A program made the position numbers and the translations under genes. Below are positions 8,653 to 15,454 of a stretch of 15,472 nucleotides of DNA, one piece after another. The stretch is taken from the NCBI GenBank assembly GCA_966128725.1, contig CBHYLN010000129.1, positions 1 through 15,472 of the forward strand, in the 5' to 3' direction. Below the pieces are notes generated by a model, which saw only the letters and a program-made list of their open reading frames with translations, was not told the origin of the DNA and made no database searches. The stretch's first letter is position 1. Each line of letters begins with the position of its first letter. The stretch is from JAFDZV01 sp966128725. Lineage in GTDB: Bacteria > Bacteroidota > Ignavibacteria > OLB7.

Positions 8653-11600
8653 ATGCCAATGGATCTCTACTGCAATACTGCCAAATCGCGGTTGATCAAG
8701 GGAAGCCTGGTCCTGATGCTTTCCGTTGCCATGCTGGCCGCTTTTGCGGGGCCTGTGTTGCGGGCGCAGGAGCTGACACAGGTTGGTAATGCGTACGTAA
8801 CCGGATCGATGGTGACCGATCGTTCCTCCAGCTACGGAGGCGGCCGATTTGTTATCGACGCCGGCCCCTTCTACAATGGGTACCGATTCCTGTACTTCAT
8901 TACCTCCAACGTGGTGTTCCGGATCAACACCCCGGGCGGAACGTTCTACTACACCAACGCCAAGCCCATCTTTGGCGGGCAGCCCTCGGCCGACGGCGTA
9001 ACCGCGGTTCCCTACCGTGGGTTCGACAGCGTCTATATCTCCACCGACACGGTTGCCGCCATCTGGAAGGATCTGCACGGCTATACAATCGAGCTGCGCA
9101 TGTTTCCGGAAGAGCCCAACACCATCTACGACCGCGGCGGCGATATCGTGCTGGAGTTCAGCTACTCGTTTGCTCCGTTTTCAGCGCCCGCCGATCTCGG
9201 CATCTTCATGATGCTCGATTGCTACAACGGCCAGGCCGAAGGCGGCGGCGGCGGCGGCGACAAGAGCGCCCTGCTTACCACACGCGGATATTTCCCGACC
9301 GATGGCCCGGGCAAGGTGTTTCAGGAGCCGTTCGAGCCCATCCCCGAGTTCTACCATGTGGGCAACTTCCTGTACCAGACACCGCTGAACACGGTGCTGC
9401 CCATTCACCGGCTTACCGGCACCACGCACGGCGGCCTGCCGCTGACCTCGCCGGAGATATTCGCCGTCGGCAACTGGCGCAAGCTGCGCACGCTTGCCTG
9501 GGATATCGATCTTGGCGGCCTTAACGTGGGCGATTGCGCCACGATCCTGCGGTGGTCCGGGCTGCATGGTACCGGCACGGTGCGAACGTCGTTCGGCATG
9601 GACGACAAGGAAGGCAACAATGTTTACCACTGTCGCGATCAGAAGATCTTCGTGGATATCCGTACTGCGCGGCTTGTGGAGCAGACGTCGAAGAACGGAT
9701 CATACTCGCCCTCGGCGTTCAACGTGGAGATGTGGGTTACCAACACAAGCGACCTGGCGCTGACGGCAACCATCACGTTCAACACACCGATCGGCGCGCC
9801 GAACTACATTGGCCGGCTGTCGATCGATCCCTCCACGCCGGCCGTGCAGGTGGCCTCGATCCCGGTGCGGCAAACGGCGAAGATGCTGTGGAAGCTTAAC
9901 CTGGCGCCCGGCACCAACGATTCGTTGATCGACATCCCGCTCGATTTCCGATACCAGATTACCGGCGTATCCGGAGGGCCGCGCGTGTTCAAGATGCCAT
10001 GCACGCCGGTGGTGTCCATCAAGGGCTTCCGAGAACCGCCGCCGCCAAAGGATACCTTGCCACCGCCCATCGTGCGGACAAGTTATTCGCGCGCGCCGTA
10101 CCCAACCTGGGGATACCGGACATTCGATCGGCATCCGGGCTATGTGTACGATACCGGTCTCGACCGTATCGTGGTGGAGCGCAACGACAATGCCAACTTC
10201 CAGTTCGCCTACGCGCCCAACAGCTTCAACCGATGTGATACCACCCAGACGGTGAATATCACGGCCCGCGTTGCCGATACCACCAAGAGCGGCTATCTGG
10301 TGTTCGCGGTGTACGATTGCTACGGCAATGTTTCGCGCGATTCGGCGGCCTACAACCCGCGCCCCGACACGTTCAAGCCACAGGTACTGCGCAGCGATTC
10401 GCTTGGCTCCTTCGGGCCGGGCTGCAATGCACGCCAGTTCGATTTCTACCTGATCGACAGCCTGAACCAGACTCCGGCCGCCGGCGACGTAGGCTTTGGC
10501 TCGATATCGGTGTTGAACGCGCTCGACAACTTCTATCCCATCGAGATCAACTTCGACCGTGGCGGCGCACTGATCAAGCCGTTTGATCCGCGTGCCAGTT
10601 TCCGGTTCCGGGTGATCGACTCGATGTTCGATGCCAATGCCACGGTTCGCGTGGTTGACTTTGCCGACAACGCCGATACCATCCAGGTGCATTACTGCAC
10701 GCTGCCGGATGTTCAGGCACCGCGTTCGCAGGTGACGCCAACGCCGAATCCGGACCCAACGCAGGGGCCGAAGGCGTGGACGATTGATGCCAGCGACACG
10801 CTTGCCTGGGATCGTGGCCTGGAAAGCGTGGAGGTACTGGATAGCTCCAACATGTTGTTTACGCCGCCGGGGATAAAGCCTGGCGACCGCACCACAACCT
10901 TCCCGGTGTGGGTGATTCGGGACTCGATGGATGCCCGCATCACGTTGGAGATCCGCGATCGGTACTACGCGGCCTCGCCGGCCGGGCATGCCGATACCAT
11001 AACGCTCACGTTCGTGAAGGTTCCGGACACCCTGGCGCCCAACATCACGTACAAGCCGGTGCCGGGCAGCAATGGGTCGGTGGTGGATGTTGATATCGAT
11101 GACATCCATTTCTTTGGTCCCACGCTGTATGCGTACGATCGTGGATTGGCGCAGGTTCGGATTACCTCGATCACCGCGAACCTGCGGCAGTTGACGCTGC
11201 CCACGTTCTCGCCGGGCGACATGCGCACCACGTTCCGGTTCGAGGTGATCGACACGCTTGCGCTTACCAAGCACGACACCATCTGCGTTGAGGCGGTGGA
11301 CCTGTACGGCAACCGTTCCAACGCGTGTTACCTGTATCCGCTTCAGCCGGATACGCTTGCGCCGATCGTGCAGATCGAGCTTGCCAGCACCTTTGCCCAG
11401 TTCACCGGCTTCGCGTCGGACTCGCGGCAATACGATCGCGGCCTGGGATCGGTAACGGTGGAGAACCCCGTGAATCTTGAGTCCGGCGACATCAACCAGT
11501 TTGGTTTGAACGGCCTGCCGCTTACGCCGATCATGATTCGTGTCACCGATCCGGGGCGTGCGATTGCCGGTACGCTGGTTGTGCGCGATCGGATTTCCGA

Positions 11601-12444
11601 AGCCGACCGCACCAGCGAAACCGAGGCGCTTCATGGCGTACGGATTCCGTTCGCGTTGCCGGCCGTGCATCTTGGCATCGATCTACCGTCGGTGGTGGAA
11701 GGAGGCGGCACGATCCGCGCCTCGATCCTGGCGCTGGACTCCTTCCCGGGATCGCTGGTTTCCTCCATCGCGTTCACGGCCAATTACAGCGGCGACGCCC
11801 GCTTCACGGCCAGCCGAGGTCTGCGCGGCACGCTCACAACAACCGACAACGGCAGCCAGCTTTCCGTGAAGTTCGTGCCGGATGGCACCGCCTCCTTTGT
11901 GGCCGGCGATACCGTTGGCGTGATCACCTTTACGTCGGTGGGCAGCAACGGCGTCGGGTTCTTCTCCTTCGCGGCCAACCCGGCCAGCATCGTGGTGAAC
12001 AACGGAGTTGGCGCAACGTATTCGGCAACCAAGGTTGGCGATACCGCGATCTCCTTCGTGAAGCTGCCGGCGCCAACGGCCACCCTGAACGCCGATTCCA
12101 CAACGTATGTGAACGGCGTGTGCCAGCGTGTGCTGGATGGCAGCATCACCGCGGGCGGCAAGCGCAGTGGCCTGGCCGTGCTGGGGCTTCGGCCGCAGCC
12201 GGCATCCTCGGCTGCTTCGGGCTCCATTGCGGTGGATGTGCGCGACCTTCCACGCGAAGGCGCAACACTTGAGCTGCTGGGCGCCAATGGCGAGATCATC
12301 CTTCGGATGATGGCCACAGGCACCGGCGAGCGTATCACCCGGGTTCCGGTGCGCCTGCCCGCAGGCACGCCATCCGGCCTGTACGTTGTGCGCGTGCGTG
12401 CCGCCGCCGCCGTGGCCGTTGCCAAGGTGCTGGTGGTGGATTAA
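8653..12444 (+). CDS. Giant exported protein with five tandem Ig-like repeats, cohesin-like region and T9SS-type C-terminal sorting domain
   Basis: This 1263-aa protein has a signal peptide with an extended basic n-region and a likely cut at LRA38|QELTQ. Residues about 40-460 form an unrecognised N-terminal part rich in Tyr, Phe and Gly, containing a Gly6 run (bases 9241-9258). A Pro-rich linker (REPPPPKDTLPPP) follows. Five repeats of about 105-115 aa begin near residues 467, 572, 687, 792 and 900, each opening with a D-T-x-x-P-like motif. Recurring features are YDRGL or YDTGL, PGDxRTTF, and a VIDx strand before a D-x-x-x-N turn, which suits bacterial Ig-like/HYR-type beta-sandwiches. Residues about 1002-1138 resemble a cohesin-like fold. 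The last ~90 residues (SGLYVVRVR, then AKVLVVD) match the Por-secretion C-terminal sorting domain, so T9SS export with cleavage or anchoring is inferred. A role in adhesion or matrix is possible but unproven. Confidence 0.82.
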   Translation: MPMDLYCNTAKSRLIKGSLVLMLSVAMLAAFAGPVLRAQELTQVGNAYVTGSMVTDRSSSYGGGRFVIDAGPFYNGYRFLYFITSNVVFRINTPGGTFYYTNAKPIFGGQPSADGVTAVPYRGFDSVYISTDTVAAIWKDLHGYTIELRMFPEEPNTIYDRGGDIVLEFSYSFAPFSAPADLGIFMMLDCYNGQAEGGGGGGDKSALLTTRGYFPTDGPGKVFQEPFEPIPEFYHVGNFLYQTPLNTVLPIHRLTGTTHGGLPLTSPEIFAVGNWRKLRTLAWDIDLGGLNVGDCATILRWSGLHGTGTVRTSFGMDDKEGNNVYHCRDQKIFVDIRTARLVEQTSKNGSYSPSAFNVEMWVTNTSDLALTATITFNTPIGAPNYIGRLSIDPSTPAVQVASIPVRQTAKMLWKLNLAPGTNDSLIDIPLDFRYQITGVSGGPRVFKMPCTPVVSIKGFREPPPPKDTLPPPIVRTSYSRAPYPTWGYRTFDRHPGYVYDTGLDRIVVERNDNANFQFAYAPNSFNRCDTTQTVNITARVADTTKSGYLVFAVYDCYGNVSRDSAAYNPRPDTFKPQVLRSDSLGSFGPGCNARQFDFYLIDSLNQTPAAGDVGFGSISVLNALDNFYPIEINFDRGGALIKPFDPRASFRFRVIDSMFDANATVRVVDFADNADTIQVHYCTLPDVQAPRSQVTPTPNPDPTQGPKAWTIDASDTLAWDRGLESVEVLDSSNMLFTPPGIKPGDRTTTFPVWVIRDSMDARITLEIRDRYYAASPAGHADTITLTFVKVPDTLAPNITYKPVPGSNGSVVDVDIDDIHFFGPTLYAYDRGLAQVRITSITANLRQLTLPTFSPGDMRTTFRFEVIDTLALTKHDTICVEAVDLYGNRSNACYLYPLQPDTLAPIVQIELASTFAQFTGFASDSRQYDRGLGSVTVENPVNLESGDINQFGLNGLPLTPIMIRVTDPGRAIAGTLVVRDRISEADRTSETEALHGVRIPFALPAVHLGIDLPSVVEGGGTIRASILALDSFPGSLVSSIAFTANYSGDARFTASRGLRGTLTTTDNGSQLSVKFVPDGTASFVAGDTVGVITFTSVGSNGVGFFSFAANPASIVVNNGVGATYSATKVGDTAISFVKLPAPTATLNADSTTYVNGVCQRVLDGSITAGGKRSGLAVLGLRPQPASSAASGSIAVDVRDLPREGATLELLGANGEIILRMMATGTGERITRVPVRLPAGTPSGLYVVRVRAAAAVAVAKVLVVD
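9241..9258. repeat. (GGC)6 microsatellite coding Gly6
   Basis: Six uninterrupted GGC triplets encode a glycine run in the N-terminal part of the giant exported protein. Being trinucleotide, slippage would change the linker length without shifting frame. Confidence 0.9.
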
Positions 12445-12484
12445 TCGCGTCGCGATATCAATCCAACCAGGATGTACTCATCAT

Positions 12485-12521
12485 GCGGGGCGCTTCCGAT
12501 ATCCGGAGGCGCCCCGCGTTT
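12485..12521 (+). terminator. Intrinsic terminator after the giant exported protein
   Basis: A 9-bp GC stem, GCGGGGCGC (12485-12493) with GCGCCCCGC (12509-12517), is extended by about five further pairs (TTCCG with CGGAG, including one G-U). The loop is ATATC, and GTTT follows. The U-tract is short, but the stem is very stable. It lies 40 bp past the TAA stop and before the CoA-binding gene. Confidence 0.82.
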
Positions 12522-12579
12522 GGTACGGCACTGTCTTCACAGGCACGTCGATCCTCGTAACCCCCGAACCCAAGCCCGC

Positions 12580-12981
12580 ATGACCCCCGAACAGCTTCTT
12601 CGCGATGCCCGCGTGATTGCCGTTGTTGGCTGCTCGGATAAGCCCTGGCGCGACAGCCATGCCATCGCACGATATCTGCAACGGGCGGGATACCGCGTGT
12701 ACCCGGTGAACCCCACAATCGAGTCGGCGCTTGGCGTGCGCGCCTGTGCAAGCGTTGCCGACGTGCCGGAGCATGTGGACATCGTGAACGTGTTTCGTCT
12801 GCCGCAGTACGTGCCCGATGTTGTTGCCGATGCCATTGCCGCCGGGGCAGGGGCGTTGTGGTTGCAGAGCGGCATCACCCACCCGGCCGCCGAGCAGCAG
12901 GCAGGCGATGCCGGATTGTTCGTGGTCGCCGATAGGTGTATCGCCGTTGAACACAGCCTGAGGATTGGCGCGGTTGCATGA
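12580..12981 (+). CDS. CoA-binding domain protein (YccU-like, CoA_binding_2)
   Basis: This 133-aa cytosolic protein is one complete Rossmann-like CoA_binding_2 domain, the usual length for stand-alone members. Family signatures are IAVVGCSDKPWRDSHAIARY (13-32; glycine-rich nucleotide loop), GYRVYPVNP (37-45), VDIVNVFRLPQYVP (67-79), GALWLQSGI (91-99) and the terminal ADRCIAVEH (117-125). The family binds CoA or acyl-CoA in structures, and its physiological role is unsettled. ATG 12580 is chosen because the domain begins there; the open frame back to 12472 crosses the preceding terminator hairpin and adds no family sequence. No Shine-Dalgarno is visible. Its promoter must lie in the ~58 bp after the terminator unless it is read through from upstream. 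Confidence 0.93.
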   Translation: MTPEQLLRDARVIAVVGCSDKPWRDSHAIARYLQRAGYRVYPVNPTIESALGVRACASVADVPEHVDIVNVFRLPQYVPDVVADAIAAGAGALWLQSGITHPAAEQQAGDAGLFVVADRCIAVEHSLRIGAVA

Positions 12982-13134
12982 GGGCGTTGGCCTGCCGCCT
13001 GCATTGTGGCCGGCCGGCTGCAAGCGGAAGTCACGCCAGGCGGGGACGGGGTGTCATACCAACGACCACGGGAAAACCGCATCAAACAGGACAACCTGAT
13101 GCAACATTTCTCCCCAGATTTGAACTTTCTTGTG

Positions 13135-13142
13135 TAGCTTTG
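13135..13142 (+). promoter_or_regulatory. Candidate Bacteroidota-type -7 element (TAGCTTTG)
   Basis: TAGCTTTG matches the TAnnTTTG consensus exactly and lies in an AT-rich patch in an otherwise GC-rich region, 51 bp before the ATG at 13194. No TTG lies at the canonical 19-22 bp distance; the nearest, TTTG at 13119-13122, is only 12 bp upstream, so the -33 element is weak or absent. Confidence 0.42.
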
Positions 13143-13193
13143 ACGATCTTATTGGCGTTTGACGCAACGTTACCCAAGAATCTCAAAGCTCAT

Positions 13194-13493
13194 ATGTCCA
13201 AAGTCATCCTGCTGGTCAACGTCGAGCTGGAGCCTGGTAAGAACGAGGAATACCTGGCCACGACGAACCTCCTGCGAAGCCGCTTTCAGGAGATGAACGG
13301 CGTTCAATACGCGGTGTACGAGAATCGTGGAAAGGAGGAAAACTCCTTCACCGAAGTATTCATGTTCAACGACGTGGCCGACTACGAGGCGTTCGACGAT
13401 CTCGACGACGAAGTTGCCAACGATCTTTTTGCAAAGATTATTGGCATGTCGAAGCGGTCGCCCAAATACACGACCCTGGTTGAGGTGGGCTGA
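13194..13493 (+). CDS. Small conserved-looking protein, possible dimeric alpha/beta-barrel (ferredoxin-like) fold
   Basis: This 99-aa soluble, acidic protein begins MSKVILLVNVELEPG and contains VQYAVYENRG, SFTEVFMFNDVADYEAFDDL and a final strand YTTLVEVG. The order of beta strand, amphipathic helix, two beta strands, helix and final strand, with an EVF-F motif followed by a D-x-x-x-Y-E-x-F helix, resembles the antibiotic-biosynthesis-monooxygenase / dimeric alpha-beta barrel superfamily. No catalytic residues can be assigned and the function is unknown. ATG 13194 is preferred: the frame is open back to 12978, but that extension is low-complexity coding of non-coding sequence and contains the candidate promoter. 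The gene appears monocistronic, with its own candidate -7 element upstream and a strong terminator 43 bp downstream. Confidence 0.75.
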   Translation: MSKVILLVNVELEPGKNEEYLATTNLLRSRFQEMNGVQYAVYENRGKEENSFTEVFMFNDVADYEAFDDLDDEVANDLFAKIIGMSKRSPKYTTLVEVG

Positions 13494-13535
13494 TATCAGG
13501 CCCCAGGTGGCGACAACTGGAACAGTGTGCTGATT

Positions 13536-13569
13536 GCAAGGGCGGCTCTCCACCGCCCTTGCGCATTTT
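13536..13569 (+). terminator. Intrinsic terminator after the 99-aa protein gene
   Basis: A perfect 10-bp stem, GCAAGGGCGG (13536-13545) with CCGCCCTTGC (13553-13562), has a 7-nt loop and is followed by GCATTTT. It lies between the stop at 13493 and the next start at 13634. Confidence 0.88.
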
Positions 13570-13633
13570 GCGGGGGCGCCGTGCTCCCGGGGGCTGCCGG
13601 CTGTGTTCGGTTAATGCACATAACGTAATCGGT

Positions 13634-15079
13634 ATGAGCCTTGCCAATCTGAACGTTGCAATGCGGGCCGCGGCCTGCATGCTTCTCTGCCTTGTTACCG
13701 CCAACACCGCGTGCGCGCAGGACCGGCTTGATCCTGTTGCCATGGGCAAGGCACGCGCCAGCGCCGCCACGGCTCGTGGCCTTGGCGCGATTGCCTCCAA
13801 CCCGGGCGGGCTGGATTTTCCCGTGCCAGGCGGCACCACGCTTGCACAGCGGCTCACATTCTCGTTGTACAACATCGGCGGTGTGATCGGCTCCACCTAC
13901 CTGTCCTCATCGGACTTCCAACAGATCTTCGGCAACAGCGGCGGCTGGCCCAATCAGGACGAGCGTCAGCATCTTGGCGAGCTGCTCCAGGATGAGCGCC
14001 TGTTCGCCAACGGGGCCAACAACCTGCTCACCGCGCGCTACAGCACCCCGGCTGCCGGCACGTTCGGGCTGCACTACGGCCATCGTGCGCTGGCGCGCCT
14101 GAACTTCCCGGACGATTTCTCGCGTGTGATCGCCAAGGGCGAGTTGCTTGCCGATCAGTATCGATTCATCAATCGCGGTGTGGGCGGCATGTGGTTCACC
14201 GAGCTGGGCCTTTCCTACGGCAAACAGTTCGGGTCGGCGCGCACGGTTGGCTGGTTCCCGCAGGTGGGCATCGGCGCCACGGCCAAGCTCCTGAGCGGTG
14301 TGGCCCATTTCGAGGTGAACGACAACAGCTACATCGCCGTTGATCAGAAGACCTTTGGCGGTACACGGGCATATGTGATTCAGGGCGGCTATATCGTGCG
14401 CTCGGCAATGCCGGAGGGGCTGAACCTGGCCGACGCGCTTGGCGCATTCGAGGCCGCCATGTTCCCGCCAACCTCGGGCAGCGGCCTCAGCGCCGATGTG
14501 GGCATCAGCGGCGTGTTGTTTCGTCGCTCGCTCAACAACGGTGAGCTGGCCGTCCCGCGCGACGCCATCTATTTCGGCCTGGTGGTTTCCGATCTGGGAT
14601 CGATCCGCTGGACCGATCGCGCCTACGAGCGCTCGCAGATCGGTATCAACGATACCCTGTTCAACGGCACGCTCAGCAACGATCAGTTCAAGGCGTATCA
14701 GGGGACGCTGAAAACCATCGACGGCTATACCACGAACCTGCCCAGCACGGTGCGTGCTGCCGTTGCGGTGGATGTTGGCGCGTACGCCCCGGTTTCCGGC
14801 ACGCTGATCGTGGAGCTTGAGGGCGAGCTGCCCTTGAACCGTGTGCCCGGCAATGCCGACGATCCCCGCCTGGCGCTTGGCGCGGACTGGGGCATCAGCA
14901 ACACCTTCGCCGTGCGCGGCGGCATCTCCGGTGGCGGTGTCAGCGGGTTCGGCGTTGGCCTGGGCCTGGGCGTGCGGCCACTGGATTGGCTTGCGGTGGA
15001 TATCGGCAGCAGCGAAGTGAACGGCTTCTTCAGCGGCGAGCGTGTGGATCTCGCGTTCCGGCTCAGCGCCGGGTTCTGA
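13634..15079 (+). CDS. Outer-membrane barrel protein of the DUF5723 / PorV-FadL-like type
   Basis: This 481-aa protein has a signal peptide (MSLANLNVAMRAAACMLL, likely cut ACA28|QDRLDP). ATG 13634 is chosen because it starts the signal peptide; the frame is open to 13559, but that start would sit in the terminator. An early ARGLGAIASNPGGLDFP segment resembles the ARG-x-G-x-x-A-x-NPA-x-L start typical of DUF5723, PorV and FadL-like barrels. Many amphipathic strands follow, and the end VDLAFRLSAGF has the terminal aromatic residue of barrel-assembly signals. The family is found in Bacteroidota and neighbours and its role is mostly unknown; some relatives (PorV) shuttle T9SS cargo to the surface. 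A link to the two T9SS-tailed proteins here is a hypothesis only. No Shine-Dalgarno is visible, and terminator-like hairpins flank the gene on both sides. Confidence 0.75.
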   Translation: MSLANLNVAMRAAACMLLCLVTANTACAQDRLDPVAMGKARASAATARGLGAIASNPGGLDFPVPGGTTLAQRLTFSLYNIGGVIGSTYLSSSDFQQIFGNSGGWPNQDERQHLGELLQDERLFANGANNLLTARYSTPAAGTFGLHYGHRALARLNFPDDFSRVIAKGELLADQYRFINRGVGGMWFTELGLSYGKQFGSARTVGWFPQVGIGATAKLLSGVAHFEVNDNSYIAVDQKTFGGTRAYVIQGGYIVRSAMPEGLNLADALGAFEAAMFPPTSGSGLSADVGISGVLFRRSLNNGELAVPRDAIYFGLVVSDLGSIRWTDRAYERSQIGINDTLFNGTLSNDQFKAYQGTLKTIDGYTTNLPSTVRAAVAVDVGAYAPVSGTLIVELEGELPLNRVPGNADDPRLALGADWGISNTFAVRGGISGGGVSGFGVGLGLGVRPLDWLAVDIGSSEVNGFFSGERVDLAFRLSAGF

Positions 15080-15104
15080 TACCGATCACAGTGCATTCTC
15101 AACA

Positions 15105-15135
15105 GGGCGGTTACCGTAGGGTGCCGCCCTTGTGC
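15105..15135 (+). terminator. Probable terminator hairpin after the barrel gene
   Basis: GGGCGG (15105-15110) pairs with CCGCCC (15124-15129), with additional ACC-GGT pairing inside the loop, followed by the U-containing TTGTGC. It is 25 bp past the TGA stop. The weak U-tract limits certainty. The right arm and tail closely resemble those of the terminator at 13536-13569. Confidence 0.6.
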
Positions 15136-15162
15136 GTTGTAGTACATGCACACAATACATCT

Positions 15163-15190
15163 CATGATTCGTATCACATGATTAGTGTCA
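15163..15190. repeat. Two tandem imperfect 14-bp direct repeats
   Basis: CATGATTCGTATCA (15163-15176) is followed immediately by CATGATTAGTGTCA (15177-15190), with 12 of 14 positions identical. The spacing, just over one helical turn, suits cooperative binding of a regulator, but no regulator is identified. Confidence 0.8.
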
Positions 15191-15201
15191 CCAAGCCAAA
15201 T

Positions 15202-15219
15202 ATCGCATCGCGATGCGAT
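15202..15219. repeat. 18-bp perfect palindrome
   Basis: ATCGCATCGCGATGCGAT equals its own reverse complement. It has no loop and no U-tract, so it looks more like a dimeric-protein binding site than a terminator. It lies 12 bp after the tandem 14-bp repeats in intergenic DNA. Confidence 0.85.
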
Positions 15220-15403
15220 GGCGCGGCACGGTAACAGCACCGTACATTCGCGCCGTCTCGTAAATCGCAGATATGCAATTGTATTGCTTCGCTCGATTTC
15301 ATGTTTCGTTCCCAGAGCTGGTCATGCGCCGCGTTGCGCGGCATCGGCGCCGGGGCTTGTGGTGTTGTATGTTCAATGCTGTACGATGCCCACCGTTTAT
15401 CCG

Positions 15404-15434
15404 TTGTATCGGCGGCCCGGGCTGTGTAGCATTG
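15404..15434 (+). promoter_or_regulatory. Candidate Bacteroidota-type promoter near right edge
   Basis: TTG (15404-15406) is followed after 20 bp by TAGCATTG (15427-15434), which differs from TAnnTTTG at one position. The spacing fits the known -33/-7 layout. It would direct rightward transcription into the gene that may begin at 15455. Confidence 0.35.
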
Positions 15435-15454
15435 TTGGAGATCATTTCATCGAT

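Noticed and set aside
9700..11670. 656-aa open frame on the minus strand
   Set aside because: It lies wholly opposite the giant exported protein. It is Arg/His-rich with no recognisable domain or signal, as expected of the antisense frame of a GC-rich gene.
12472..12579. Upstream extension of the CoA-binding protein
   Set aside because: It would run through the terminator hairpin and adds residues unlike the family; the ATG at 12580 begins the domain.
13008..13018. GC palindrome GCCGGCCGGC after the CoA-binding gene
   Set aside because: It is short, GC-only and has no U-tract. Such motifs are expected often at this base composition.
12978..13193. Upstream extension of the 99-aa protein
   Set aside because: The extension covers the candidate promoter and has no protein-like features; ATG 13194 starts a well-formed first strand.
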